This document shows, piece after piece, positions 1 to 12,960 of a stretch of 64,000 bases of DNA. Source of the stretch: Apostichopus japonicus (lineage: Eukaryota; Echinodermata; Holothuroidea; Aspidochirotida; Stichopodidae); NCBI RefSeq assembly GCF_037975245.1, contig NC_092572.1, forward strand, positions 3,013,501 through 3,077,500, given 5' to 3'. Made by a program: the position numbers and the translations under genes. Within the stretch, counting starts at the first letter, position 1. Each line of letters opens with the position of its first letter. The notes beneath the pieces are model-generated. The model was not told the DNA's origin and searched no databases. It saw only the letters and a list, made by a program, of their open reading frames with translations.

Positions 1-24
1 ACACTGTGACATTTCCTGTAACAA
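1..24 (+). CDS. 3' end of an HYR-like exon (partial, cut by window edge)
   Basis: The first 24 bases are identical to the last 24 bases of the 246-bp exon repeated downstream, followed by the same donor (GTTAGT at 25). This shows that the exon array continues beyond the left edge, so the copy number counted here is a minimum. Confidence 0.75.
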
Positions 25-507
25 GTTAGTACTTTTTGATAGTGTTTTCATTGCAGAAACTGGTAGGCTATCGGTAGTGTCCTTTGTAAAGATGTAATGT
101 TTATAGACTTGTAGTACAATAGGTTAGGTATGAGTATCAGTAGAAAATCCCTTGAAGAACAAAAATAGTAATGATTGTCTTACTGGATATTATACTATGT
201 TGAACTTGTTGGAATATTGTCAAAGTGAGCACATGTGCCAAGGTCATTTCAGTTCCAAATAGAAGTAAGCTAACATCGTTGAAAAAGTACTTTTCCAAAG
301 GAACAGCGTGTAATTTTCTGACAATCTTCCTAGTTAGCAAGATGAAAGTTTATGACAAACAATGGTATCTAATACTGCTTTTCAACAGCATGAGTATAAG
401 TGAAAGGATTGAATTCTAATTAGGAGTTTGGAGGTAATCTTTGATTTGTATCTATACTTTATTTCTAAAGGTGTCAAGTATGAGTATATCAGCTGAGTAA
501 CTATGCA

Positions 508-544
<37 letters not shown>

Positions 545-613
545 ACATATATTTATAGTGAAGTATATATGAAGTATAAAAATACTTCCTTTCTTGCTTT
601 CTTGTTGCTTTAG

Positions 614-859
614 AGAAAACGTCTTCTCGGCCATCAATTGAAACATCTCAAAGAGAGTCAGTAAGTTCCTATAACATGGGTAAGAAGGGTGTGCTACATG
701 GCTACAATGCTCCAGTCTGTGAAGATGATGTGGATGGGAACCTCCTAGTAGTCTGCTTTCCACCGTCTGGTATAATTGTTGACAGAGAATATGAGACTAT
801 TCAGTGTAATTGTACAGACTCAGATGGGCTGATGGACACTGTGACATTTCCTGTAACAA
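614..859 (+). CDS. HYR-like extracellular module exon, array copy 1
   Basis: The exon is bounded by an acceptor (TTGCTTTAG, ending 613) and a donor (GTTAGT, 860). It is 246 bp long, exactly 82 codons, starting and ending in phase 1, so it can be repeated, skipped or added without shifting the frame. The first ~20 residues are a Ser/Thr/Gln/Glu-rich linker. The rest carries four cysteines (APVC, LVVC, TIQC-N-C) and the pattern DDVDG...PPSGII...C-x-C-TDSDG...VTFPVT, which resembles the C-terminal half of hyalin-repeat (HYR) domains. HYR domains have an Ig-like fold and occur in adhesive and complement-like proteins. The N-terminal half of a standard HYR is not recognisable, so HYR is tentative. 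No single stretch reads as a stand-alone gene; this is one exon of a larger gene. Confidence 0.75.
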
Positions 860-1340
860 GTTAGTACTTTTTGATAGTGTTTTCATTGCAGAAACTGGTA
901 GGCTATCGGTAGTGTCCTTTGTAAAGATGTAATGTTTATAGACTTGTAGTACAATAGGTTAGGTATGAGTATCAGTAGAAAATCCCTTGAAGAACAAAAA
1001 TAGTAATGATTGTCTTACTGGATATTATACTATGTTGAACTTGTTGGAATATTGTCAAAGTGAGCACATGTGCCAAGGTCATTTCAGTTCCAAATAGAAG
1101 TAAGCTAACATCGTTGAAAAAGTACTTTTCCAAAGGAACAGCGTGTAATTTTCTGACAATCTTCCTAGTTAGCAAGATGAAAGTTGATGACAAACAATGG
1201 TATCTAATATTGCTTTTCAACAGCATGAGTATAAGTGAAAGGATTGAATTCTAATTAGGAGTTTGGAGGTAATCTTTGATTTGTATCTATACTTTATTTC
1301 TAAAGGTGTCAAGTATGAGTATATCAGCTGAGTAACTATG

Positions 1341-1424
<84 letters not shown>

Positions 1425-1492
1425 CATATATTTATAGTGAAGTATATATGAAGTATAAAAATACTTCCTTTCTTGCTTTCCTGTTGCTTTAG

Positions 1493-1738
1493 AGAAAACG
1501 TCTTCTCGGCCATCAATTGAAACATCTCAAAGAGAGTCAGTAAGTTCCTATAACATGGGTAAGAAGGGTGTGCTACATGGCTACAATGCTCCAGTCTGTG
1601 AAGATGATGTGGATGGGAACCTCCTAGTAGTCTGCTTTCCACCGTCTGGTATAATTGTTGACAGAGAATATGAGACTATTCAGTGTAATTGTACAGACTC
1701 AGATGGGCTGATGGACACTGTGACATTTCCTGTAACAA
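1493..1738 (+). CDS. HYR-like module exon, array copy 2
   Basis: Same 82-codon phase-1/1 exon as copy 1, with the same predicted protein. The preceding intron (860-1492) holds the long uninterrupted (TA)n tract at about 1342-1422. The acceptor tract carries one change (CCTGTTGCTTTAG instead of CTTGTTGCTTTAG). Confidence 0.75.
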
Positions 1739-2313
1739 GTTAGTACTTTTTGATAGTGTTTTCATTGCAGAAACTGGTAGGCTATCGGTAGTGTCCTTTG
1801 TAAAGATGTAATGTTTATAGACTTGTAGTACAATAGGTTAGGTATGAGTATCAGAAGAAAATCCCTTGAAGAACAAAAATAGTAATGATTGTCTTACTGG
1901 ATATTATACTATGTTGAACTTGTTGGAATATTGTCAAAGTGAGCACATGTGCCAAGGTCATTTCAGTTCCAAATAGAAGTAAGCTAACATCGTTGAAAAA
2001 GTACTTTTCCAAAGGAACAGCGTGTAATTTTCTGACAATCTTCCTAGTTAGCAAGATGAAAGTTGATGACAAACAATGGTATCTAATGTTGCTTTTCAAC
2101 AGCATGAGTATAAGTGAAAGGATTGAATTCTAATTAGGAGTTTGGAGGTAATCTTTGATTTGTATCTATACTTTATTTCTAAAGGTGTCAAGTATGAGTA
2201 TATCAGCTGAGTAACTATGCAATATATATATATATATATATATAACATATATTTATAGTGAAGTATATATGAAGTATAAAAATACTTCCTTTCTTGCTTT
2301 CTTGTTGCTTTAG

Positions 2314-2559
2314 AGAAAACGTCTTCTCGGCCATCAATTGAAACATCTCAAAGAGAGTCAGTAAGTTCCTATAACATGGGTAAGAAGGGTGTGCTACATG
2401 GCTACAATGCTCCAGTCTGTGAAGATGATGTGGATGGGAACCTCCTAGTAGTCTGCTTTCCACCGTCTGGTATAATTGTTGACAGAGAATATGAGACTAT
2501 TCAGTGTAATTGTACAGACTCAGATGGGCTGATGGACACTGTGACATTTCCTGTAACAA
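2314..2559 (+). CDS. HYR-like module exon, array copy 3
   Basis: Same 82-codon exon and same predicted protein. The preceding intron (1739-2313, 575 bp) has the shortest TA tract in the homogeneous part of the array. The intron has a private A near 1855 (TCAGAAGAAAA where other copies have TCAGTAGAAAA), so this is a distinct copy and not an assembly echo. Confidence 0.75.
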
Positions 2560-3041
2560 GTTAGTACTTTTTGATAGTGTTTTCATTGCAGAAACTGGTA
2601 GGCTATCGGTAGTGTCCTTTGTAAAGATGTAATGTTTATAGACTTGTAGTACAATAGGTTAGGTATGAGTATCAGTAGAAAATCCCTTGAAGAACAAAAA
2701 TAGTAATGATTGTCTTACTGGATATTATACTATGTTGAACTTGTTGGAATATTGTCAAAGTGAGCACATGTGCCAAGGTCATTTCAGTTCCAAATAGAAG
2801 TAAAGCTAACATCGTTGAAAAAGTACCTTTCCAAAGGAACAGCGTGTAATTTTCTGACAATCTTCCTAGTTAGCAAGATGAAAGTTTATGACAAACAATG
2901 GTATCTAATATTGCTTTTCAACAGCATGAGTATAAGTGAAAGGATTGAATTCTAATTAGGAGTTTGGAGGTAATCTTTGATTTGTATCTATACTTTATTT
3001 CTAAAGGTGTCAAGTATGAGTATATCAGCTGAGTAACTATG

Positions 3042-3085
<44 letters not shown>

Positions 3086-3092
3086 GAAAATC

Positions 3093-3182
<90 letters not shown>

Positions 3183-3250
3183 CATATATTTATAGTGAAG
3201 TATATATGAAGTATAAAAATACTTCCTTTCTTGCTTTCTTGTTGCTTTAG

Positions 3251-3496
3251 AGAAAACGTCTTCTCGGCCATCAATTGAAACATCTCAAAGAGAGTCAGTA
3301 AGTTCCTATAACATGGGTAAGAAGGGTGTGCTACATGGCTACAATGCTCCAGTCTGTGAAGATGATGTGGATGGGAACCTCCTAGTAGTCTGCTTTCCAC
3401 CGTCTGGTATAATTGTTGACAGAGAATATGAGACTATTCAGTGTAATTGTACAGACTCAGATGGGCTGATGGACACTGTGACATTTCCTGTAACAA
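3251..3496 (+). CDS. HYR-like module exon, array copy 4
   Basis: Same 82-codon exon and same predicted protein. The preceding intron (2560-3250) has an extra A near 2803 and a TA tract interrupted by a short non-TA segment near 3083-3095, shared with the introns before copies 5 and 6. Confidence 0.75.
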
Positions 3497-3977
3497 GTTA
3501 GTACTTTTTGATAGTGTTTTCATTGCAGAAACTGGTAGGCTATCGGTAGTGTCCTTTGTAAAGATGTAATGTTTATAGACTTGTAGTACAATAGGTTAGG
3601 TATGAGTATCAGTAGAAAATCCCTTGAAGAACAAAAATAGTAATGATTGTCTTACTGGATATTATACTATGTTGAACTTGTTGGAATATTGTCAAAGTGA
3701 GCACATGTGCCAAGGTCATTTCAGTTCCAAATAGAAGTAAGCTAACATCGTTGAAAAAGTACTTTTCCAAAGGAACAGCGTGTAATTTTCTGACAATCTT
3801 CCTAGTTAGCAAGATGAAAGTTTATGACAAACAATGGTATCTAATATTGCTTTTCAACAGCATGAGTATAAGTGAAAGGATTGAATTCTAATTAGGAGTT
3901 TGGAGGTAATCTTTGATTTGTATCTATACTTTATTTCTAAAGGTGTCAAGTATGAGTATATCAGCTGAGTAACTATG

Positions 3978-4015
<38 letters not shown>

Positions 4016-4022
4016 GAAAATC

Positions 4023-4094
<72 letters not shown>

Positions 4095-4162
4095 CATATA
4101 TTTATAGTGAAGTATATATGAAGTATAAAAATACTTCCTTTCTTGCTTTCTTGTTGCTTTAG

Positions 4163-4408
4163 AGAAAACGTCTTCTCGGCCATCAATTGAAACATCTCAA
4201 AGAGAGTCAGTAAGTTCCTATAACATGGGTAAGAAGGGTGTGCTACATGGCTACAATGCTCCAGTCTGTGAAGATGATGTGGATGGGAACCTCCTAGTAG
4301 TCTGCTTTCCACCGTCTGGTATAATTGTTGACAGAGAATATGAGACTATTCAGTGTAATTGTACAGACTCAGATGGGCTGATGGACACTGTGACATTTCC
4401 TGTAACAA
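4163..4408 (+). CDS. HYR-like module exon, array copy 5
   Basis: Same 82-codon exon and same predicted protein. The intron 3497-4162 carries the interrupted TA tract (interruption near 4012-4024). Confidence 0.75.
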
Positions 4409-4889
4409 GTTAGTACTTTTTGATAGTGTTTTCATTGCAGAAACTGGTAGGCTATCGGTAGTGTCCTTTGTAAAGATGTAATGTTTATAGACTTGTAGTA
4501 CAATAGGTTAGGTATGAGTATCAGTAGAAAATCCCTTGAAGAACAAAAATAGTAATGATTGTCTTACTGGATATTATACTATGTTGAACTTGTTGGAATA
4601 TTGTCAAAGTGAGCACATGTGCCAAGGTCATTTCAGTTCCAAATAGAAGTAAGCTAACATCGTTGAAAAAGTACTTTTCCAAAGGAACAGCGTGTAATTT
4701 TCTGACAATCTTCCTAGTTAGCAAGATGAAAGTTTATGACAAACAATGGTATCTAATATTGCTTTTCAACAGCATGAGTATAAGTGAAAGGATTGAATTC
4801 TAATTAGGAGTTTGGAGGTAATCTTTGATTTGTATCTATACTTTATTTCTAAAGGTGTCAAGTATGAGTATATCAGCTGAGTAACTATG

Positions 4890-4935
<46 letters not shown>

Positions 4936-4942
4936 GAAAATC

Positions 4943-5046
<104 letters not shown>

Positions 5047-5114
5047 CATATATTTATAGTGAAGTATATATGAAGTATAAAAATACTTCCTTTCTTGCTT
5101 TCTTGTTGCTTTAG

Positions 5115-5360
5115 AGAAAACGTCTTCTCGGCCATCAATTGAAACATCTCAAAGAGAGTCAGTAAGTTCCTATAACATGGGTAAGAAGGGTGTGCTACAT
5201 GGCTACAATGCTCCAGTCTGTGAAGATGATGTGGATGGGAACCTCCTAGTAGTCTGCTTTCCACCGTCTGGTATAATTGTTGACAGAGAATATGAGACTA
5301 TTCAGTGTAATTGTACAGACTCAGATGGGCTGATGGACACTGTGACATTTCCTGTAACAA
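5115..5360 (+). CDS. HYR-like module exon, array copy 6
   Basis: Same 82-codon exon and same predicted protein. The intron 4409-5114 (706 bp) has the longest TA tract, with the interruption near 4932-4944. Confidence 0.75.
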
Positions 5361-5939
5361 GTTAGTACTTTTTGATAGTGTTTTCATTGCAGAAACTGGT
5401 AGGCTATCGGTAGTGTCCTTTGTAAAGATGTAATGTTTATAGACTTGTAGTACAATAGGTTAGGTATGAGTATCAGTAGAAAATCCCTTGAAGAACAAAA
5501 ATAGTAATGATTGTCTTACTGGATATTATACTATGTTGAACTTGTTGGAATATTGTCAAAGTGAGCACATGTGCCAAGGTCATTTCAGTTCCAAATAGAA
5601 GTAAGCTAACATCGTTGAAAAAGTACTTTTCCAAAGGAACAGCGTGTAATTTTCTGACAATCTTCCTAGTTAGCAAGATGAAAGTTTATGACAAACAATG
5701 GTATCTAATGTTGCTTTTCAACAGCATGAGTATAAGTGAAAGGATTGAATTCTAATTAGGAGTTTGGAGGTAATCTTTGATTTGTATCTATACTTTATTT
5801 CTAAAGGTGTCAAGTATGAGTATATCAGCTGAGTAACTATGCAATATATATATATATATATATATATATAACATATATTTATAGTGAAGTATATATGAAG
5901 TATAAAAATACTTCCTTTCTTGCTTTCTTGTTGCTTTAG

Positions 5940-6185
5940 AGAAAACGTCTTCTCGGCCATCAATTGAAACATCTCAAAGAGAGTCAGTAAGTTCCTATAA
6001 CATGGGTAAGAAGGGTGTGCTACATGGCTACAATGCACCAGTCTGTGAAGATGATGTGGATGGGAACCTCCCAGTAGTCTGCTATCCACCATCTGGTATA
6101 ATTGTAGACAGAGAATATGAGACTATTCAGTGTAATTGTACAGACTCAGATGGGCTGATGGACAGCGTGACATTTCATGTAACAA
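5940..6185 (+). CDS. HYR-like module exon, array copy 7 (diverged edge copy)
   Basis: Same exon borders and phase, but the protein differs from copies 1-6 at several sites: L to P and F to Y in the NLPVVCY segment, T to S near the end, and P to H in VTFHVT. The first three changes are shared with the isolated copy at 14420, so copies 1-6 look like the derived, homogenised group. Intron sequence right after the donor also diverges quickly from the array consensus, marking the right edge of the tandem duplication. All four cysteines remain. Confidence 0.75.
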
Positions 6186-6739
6186 GTTAGTAATTTTTTG
6201 TTAGTGCTTTTACAATGTAGAAACTGGTGTGCTATTGATAAATCCTTTATAAAGATGTAATGTTTATAGGCCTGTAGTACAATAGATTTAGTGTAAGTAC
6301 AATATCCCATATAGTATACAAATAGTATTTTTTTCTAACTGGAGATTAGACTATTTTAATCTTGTTGGAATATTGTCAAAGTGAAGCTGAGGCCAAGGTC
6401 ATTTTAGTTCTCGAGAGAAATTAACCAAAATCTTTGAAAAGTAACTTTTCCAAAGGGCGTAGCAGGGGTCAAACTTTTGGTTATATTTATAACTAGCCCG
6501 TCGGGCGTTTGACAATCATAATCCACTAGCATGAAGGATATTATTACTAGCCCCAATTCTTCAAACTAACGTTAGGCTATGGCTTACACATATGCTATTC
6601 ACACAAGTAACCTGCAATGAATGGTAGGCCATTGAAACCTCAGTACAGTGACGTACACAGAAGACAGCTGATGTGCAAGCAAACAACTCCTCAATGTTTG
6701 TATGTATGGAAGGAACTTGCAAGAACTGTAATATTTAAA

Positions 6740-7380
6740 ACCATCATTTGTATTCCTTGCCGAAGGCTCAAGGAATCTATACGATGGTGATTGCTTGTGC
6801 GTGTTTGTGTGTGTGACACTCTTCGCTCGTAAACACAATAACTCAACAATGGCAAGTTTGATTGAAGCCATACTTGGTACATAGATGCACCATACCAAGC
6901 AGAAGAACCCTATCCAGTTTGTTGCTCAACTCATGAATAATAATGAGGTTACGGAATCAAACGAAAAATCTTCAAAAGCTAATAACTCTGCAACCAAAAG
7001 TCAGAATTTATTTATACTTCGTATTAATGTGTTGATAGATATTGGGTGCATGGTGACATGTGTTCAAGTTGATATTATGCATATTTATTGGGGGCGGTGC
7101 TTAAGTTTATATTCACTGAAAGAGCTTATAAACACGGTAATTGAACAACGACAAGTTGGATTGAAGTCATACTTGGTACATATATGTGCCATAGTGAGCA
7201 GAAGAGCCCTTTTGACTTTGGTGCTCACCTTGAGAATGTTAGTGAGGTCACAGGGTCAAATGTAAACATTTTCAGAATTGAATCATACTTTGTGTAAAGG
7301 TGTTGGTAGATCTAGTGTATGTTCAATGTGATATTATGCAAATTTATTAGAGGGCCGAGTTTTGCTTAAAATAGCTAGTT
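6740..7380 (+). repeat. LINE-tail-like repeat (hairpin plus 'ataactcaaca' module)
   Basis: It starts with a hairpin (TTCCTTG at 6755, CAAGGAA at 6769) followed by a GT-rich tract and modules reading roughly AATAACTCAACAA, GATTGAAGCCATACTTGG and GTACATA, repeated near 6835 and 7140. The same modules recur at 11520-11640 and 13095-13180, and a related hairpin lies at 8440 and at the LINE end at 27244. Probably 3' ends of the same CR1-like retroposon family. Confidence 0.5.
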
Positions 7381-8439
7381 AACATGGCAAGTGAACATAT
7401 TTAGTAGGTAGGTCTACAGTCATTGGAAGAACCTTGCTGGTCAATTAAATCAACAATGACGAAAGCTTGGGATTATAATCTCAACCGACAAGGAATCACA
7501 ATAAGCCGTCTGTCTTTTTGGTTAGTACCTTCTTAGAATAATGTCACAACAATATAACTGCAATATATTGACATGAGCATTGTGGCAAAAATGCTGAGAG
7601 CTGCATGGTCGATGCCTACGTCTGTCCGTACGCGACGCTCATATACCTCCAGGTTTTAGTATTCATTCCATATGGTAGCATGCGCCCATTAAAAGCCCCA
7701 TTGATTTACACCCTAATTCCTAAAAGTAATGTGGTCTAGATAGAAGTTTTAACTAGCTAAACGCTACCCATCAACGGATAGCTGACAAGTTGGCCTTTCA
7801 TGGCACCATCAATTTTCCGTATCATGACCATGTAGATTTTCTGCTATCCGAGCCGGAAGTTTTCGTCACTTGTAAACAAACCTCTTCACTCAGTGGTAAA
7901 CAATGTTCCTACGCTGCTCCTGGGAAGCCTTAAGGGTTCTAAAATTGCCTCAATTGACCCAATTTTCTCACCACATGTACCTTCATTCATGCTCTTCAAC
8001 ATGCAAGCCACAACAAACTAGATCATGATTGATAACAGGTCAAAAAAGATGTTCTCCTGCTGCTTTTTAGCACTATTCCTTAGGTAGGAGAACAATCGAG
8101 CGTATGGATATAGACTCTAATAGAAGTCTGCCACCATATAGGTACAACAGTGAAAGCCGAAGCCAGTTTTTCAACAACCTGATCACTACTAGTTTTTGCG
8201 CCAACTATTTTATGAATGAAACCTTTTTACTAAGAAGTTGTGTATCAGTGTTTGTACATTACGTAGTTGTAGATTACATAAAATGTGCTGGAATATGTGT
8301 ACACTCCTTACAGATCGAGATAATACATATCGGCAAATTATGCCAGTTCTATAACAGTTTTAGGTGGAATGAATTTCCTTTTTCAGACTTTCCCCTCCAA
8401 ACAGTATGCCCCTTTACATGCCTAACACATGCTCCTTTT

Positions 8440-8480
8440 TGGTTCCTTGCTAAAAGCAAAGGAACCTGTGTATTCAGGTT
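8440..8480 (+). repeat. Conserved 3' hairpin of a LINE-like repeat
   Basis: GGTTCCTTGC, a short A-rich loop and GCAAAGGAACC form a stem-loop followed by GTATTCAGGTTGGCGTG. Almost the same hairpin and flank occur at 27244-27290, directly after the CR1-like reverse-transcriptase remnant. The pair marks a family-specific 3' stem-loop. Confidence 0.55.
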
Positions 8481-9724
8481 GGCGTGTCAGGGTTTTTGTT
8501 AAGAAATGCAGTAGGCGGGTCAAGTTGAAAAGTAGGCGGGACTGTCTGTACGCGGACATAGGGGAGGGGTCAAGGGGAGGGGGTGCCCCCCTCCCCTTTG
8601 CCGGAAAATTGCAATTTAAAAAGTCTCTAGATGCAAAATGGGGCAATATACAGCTGTTTGGTCAATGATATTGCCTCCTCCCAATCACCCCTTTCTTCTG
8701 TCCTATTTTTCTTTTTTTCTCCTCAATTTTTTTATTAACACTCGGGTCATGGAGCCTAGGGTGGCAAAGGCCAAGAGCGAATCAAATCCTTTCAAACACA
8801 TTTGCAAATTCCTGAAAATCCGATTCGGCCTTTACCACCCTTGGAATAAAAATTAGGCGTACAGTACGAGCTTGGCGCCTGCAGTCGGCCAGACATTTTA
8901 GTACGTCAGTCGAGTCAGATACGTCGCAATCCCCTATTATGAGCCTCCAACTGAACGTACGAAAAATTAAACTATAATATTGATGAACTCAACTGCACCC
9001 TCGGTTACATAACGTGTTAGCTTTCATGAGAAACAGATAGGCCTAGAAGTATTCACAACGAACTGTACATGACAACTTCCGAACCATGATTTTTTCGCAA
9101 TGATCCTGCACTAGTAATCATGATATACTATGCCTGAAATTGAATCACGGTAGCAGGGACTCCGCGACCGGTACAAATTTCCAAAATACGAAAATATGAC
9201 ATCCTGCCTAGTCAGCACTGTGCTAAGCGAATGGCCTAACCACCTGGACGTGTATGTCACCTGTTAATGGCTTGAAATTGGCTATGAATAGTTACTCAAA
9301 ATATCCATCTCAAAAAGCATCTCAGACAAACCATCCATCTTCAATCTTTACAAAGTGTAAACTTTAATTACATATTGCCTACATTCCGACATTATTTTGT
9401 ACTTATTTTCAGTATTATACCGTTTATGAACAAATAGAAATGTTACGAACTTGGAAGTTAAACATACCTATTTGTTACCTATTTAACTCCATTCAAGTTC
9501 AATTAGAAAATGTAAGCTTAGGCCAATCAAACTGAAAAGCAAATTGTACCATCGTAACTTGCTTAAAATTACTCTAGAATGTTACCAGATTGATGTAAAG
9601 AAATAATAACAACTAGAAACTACTCCAAATAAAATACAACATTCCCTCTTTAAGATATAGCACATACCTTCCAAACAAATGCCGATTTCCAGCAAATGAA
9701 ATTTGTAAACTAAGCTACGCATTT

Positions 9725-10180
9725 TTTTTTTTTGCAAACCAATGGTTAGGCTACATTTCCCATTGACTTAGTATGGTTGTTATGCTAACATGTGGTCGAA
9801 GGTTGCAGTATTTCATGGATATTTTAGTTCTAGCTAACTGCGTCACAATTTCAGCGAATAAAGAGATGCTTAGACTAGATTTTCCCGTTGACTACGTGTG
9901 GTGTTCGGGTACCATGCGCGACGATAGCAGCAAGGAAAGTATGTAAAAAAGCTATGCAAAGTATTGTTGTTTCTTTGCAAACCGATGGTTGGGCTACATT
10001 TCCCATTGACTTAGTGTGGTTGTTAGGCTAACATGTGGTCGAAGATTGAAGTTTCCATGGATATTTTTATTTTTTATTTGCGACACAACTAGAGCGGATA
10101 AACAGATGGCTAGGTTAGATTTCCATGTTGACTTAGTGTGAAGTAAGGCTACCATGTGGTCGGAGATTTGTGGGGATTTT
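9725..10180 (+). repeat. Diverged tandem repeat, ~4 units of ~120 bp
   Basis: Units near 9733, 9857, 9979 and 10097 share the order AGATGG-TAGGCTACATTTCC, CATTGACTTAGTGTGG, GGCTA(A/C)CATGTGGTCG and GGATATTTT. Units 1 and 3 are closest. No coding frame runs through it. Confidence 0.6.
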
Positions 10181-11629
10181 AGGTTATTCGCTGGTACTGA
10201 AATTGCTTCGTCGAGGCCGTAATTTGCCAGTGACTTTGCGGGAAGTTCCCGGTACGGTGATTGTGCGCGACCCTCCCTCACTGCTACAAATTTTATGAGG
10301 GATTGTGAGAACTGTTTGCGCGATTCGCGCTGCAACTGCAAACCTAGGTAGCTAAAGCAAACGCATGTCACAATTAATTTTACACAGACACCTGATATAA
10401 CGAGGTCGATTTTCTTATATTTCTCTTTTCTTTTTCGCACTCGTAATTGTGCTTTAGGAGGGCTTTTTTAACACTTGCGAGGGCGAATCGCCCGTCACCC
10501 CCGCTTATTTCCGACCCTGTCCAGCACATTCGTTAATTCGCGAAATTGGTATTGTTAACATGCTTACTGTGCCGAGAAATATGAAGTCACTAATCATGAG
10601 GGAAGCAAAATCGGAGACCCTGGCAGCCTAATTTGATGAAATTACATCGTGAAAGACGTGTAGAGGGTGTCATTATTTTAATATTTCGTAGTAAAAGAAC
10701 AAACCTAATACATCAGTTGATATTTTCAACTTCCATATGTTTTTGAATAATGATATTTTCACCTTCCATATGTTTTTGAATAATCGGTATGTCATAACTG
10801 GTATTCCACGTAATTTTTACCGATTCCGATTATGTTCCGATTATGCAATAATCGTACTGATTCCGATTCCGATTAAGTTAATCGTTTGGACACTAAATAT
10901 CACGGTGAATCCTGATCCATTACACTTACCAGTCCGTGTATATAATTCCGTGTTGATTCTGGGTTACCATGACGTGAGCCTGAGGTGCTGTAATATCTGG
11001 ACCTTCTGCAACATATATATACGTGAACTTGTGCGATGATCGAAAGAAAACAACCCATTCCAAACTAATTCACAAAGATATTGAAATGAGACGAAACAAA
11101 AAACAAACTCACGTTCAAGTTTCAATCACACCTGACCTGGTTGTGGGTATTTATTCCTCTTGATTTTTTTCGTCATTTTTTTTTTTTAAATTTTTTTTTT
11201 TACTGAGCGTAGCAAAGTAGCCAGGTCATGTACGTGAAGTAGGCGGGTCATTTGACCCGGGTCCCGGCTACTAACGAAAACCCTGCGTGTGTGTGGGTGC
11301 GTGTGTGTGCGTGCGTTTGTTTTGCTATCTGACCGAGGACTTGAACAAAAGAATTTCAGGTCCTCGGTTGTGATTTCTAAAGAATCACCACTTCCTCGGA
11401 AGAATTCTATTGTATGGGGTATTGTTAAAGTTAGGGTACGTGGATTTGAACAATGGAAAATACAATGGGGTCCTCGGTCTGAATGAAACACAAACATGTG
11501 TGCGTGTGCGTGTGTGTGTGACGCCTTAGCTTGTATGCACGATAACTCAACAAGGGATTGACTGATCATGATCAAACTTGGTGGGTGGGTGGCCCATAGT
11601 GAGTAGATGAACCCTATTGTTTTTGGTGC

Positions 11630-12960
11630 CCACAAAGGTCACCAAAGGTCAGTTATAACTCCCAGTGCCAATGTGCGACAAAGTTGATATTTTGGGACAA
11701 GTTGTGAACTGGTTAGGTGAACATTTTGAACTTAACAGTCATGTGATCCGAGGTCACCAAAGGTCAATTAATGTTAAAAAACTAGTATTTTTGCGATAAC
11801 TTGAGAACGAATTGTCCGCTAGGGTTGGGAGTTGCTTCAATGTAATCCAATTGTCGACCCACATCTGGGTGACCCTTGACCTCAGTTTGACCTCTGGTGA
11901 CCTTTTCGTGTTTTGGGGATTTTTACAGTTTCGATGCTATTTTCAGATGTCAAAGGTACCTTCCGATCATAAATATTGATAGGTTGACCCCCGTGTGACC
12001 TTTGTGTGCGAACTTATATGGGGTCAAAGTCTTTGGTCGGAGTTATGATGGCTGTACAGACTTGTCGTGTTGATTTTTGGAATCAGCAGATCAAACTACA
12101 TTTGAAACCAAGGTCAAAAGGTTAAAGGTCACATTAGAAAAAAAGTCCTTAGTTTGGGAGAAAACGGGCAAAAAAGAAAATGTTTGGTTTTGATGCTAGA
12201 TTTGGATATCAAAGGTACCTTCCGATCAAAAATGTCAATGGCTGGACACCCGGGTGACCTTTGTGTGTAAAGTTATACAAGGTCAAAGTTAATTTTCAGA
12301 CATTTAATGCAATAACTCCCAGTGCCAAGGAGTAACAAGGTTGATATTTTGGGACAAGTTGCAAATGGTATAGAGGAATATTTTCAAACTTAAAGGTCAC
12401 GTGATCCGAGGTCATCAAAGGTAATTAATGTTAAAAACTAGTATTTTGGATGAGAAAATGGGCAAAGAAAAAAAACGTTTGAATTTTTATAGTTTTGATG
12501 CTATATTCACGTCTCACCAATCAAAAATGTCAATAGATTGACCACCGTGTGACCTTCGTGTGCGGAGTTATACAAGGTCAAAGTTGATTTTCAGACATTT
12601 AGTGCAAAAACTCCCAGTGCCAAGGTGTGACACGGTTGATATTTTGGGACAAGTTGCAAATGGTTTAAAAAACTAGTATTTTTGTGATAACTTGAGAAGG
12701 AACTGTCCATTAAGGTTGGGAGTTGCTTCAATGTAATCCAGTTATCGACCCGCATCTGGGTGACCCTTGATCTCAATTTGACCTCTGGTGACCTTTTCGT
12801 GTTTTGGGGATTTTTAGTTTCGATGCTATTTTCAGCTGTCAAAGGTACCTTCTGATCATAAATGTCAATAGGTTGACCCCCGTGTGACCTATACGAGGTC
12901 AAAGTTAAAAAATATTAATGAGGTCACTTGTCAAACGTGAAAAACTCCCAAGTTGCAATA
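11630..12960 (+). repeat. AGGTCA-rich dispersed repeat, internally duplicated
   Basis: A ~640-bp block is present about twice. Its landmarks are ACTCCCAGTGCCAA, TTGATATTTTGGGACAAGTTG, GATCCGAGGTCA and GTCAAAGGTACCTTC. A further copy is at 27300-27895 after the LINE remnant, so it is probably LINE 3' UTR or an associated SINE. Roughly two dozen AGGTCA/TGACCT hexamers can be counted by eye, several in direct repeats spaced by four bases (11636-11651, 11751-11766, 11888-11903, 12779-12794). Confidence 0.7.

Noticed and set aside
225-419. Repeated 64-codon + strand frame in each array intron (starting MSTCAKVISVPNRS)
   Set aside because: It recurs only because the intron is duplicated. It has no splice borders or known domain, and its frame is broken by the extra base in the unit near 2803.
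9994-10440. - strand frame of 148 codons
   Set aside because: It overlaps a diverged tandem repeat and has no recognisable domain or exon borders.
11186-11635. - strand frame with His/Thr runs
   Set aside because: The runs come from GT-rich microsatellite sequence in a LINE-tail repeat.
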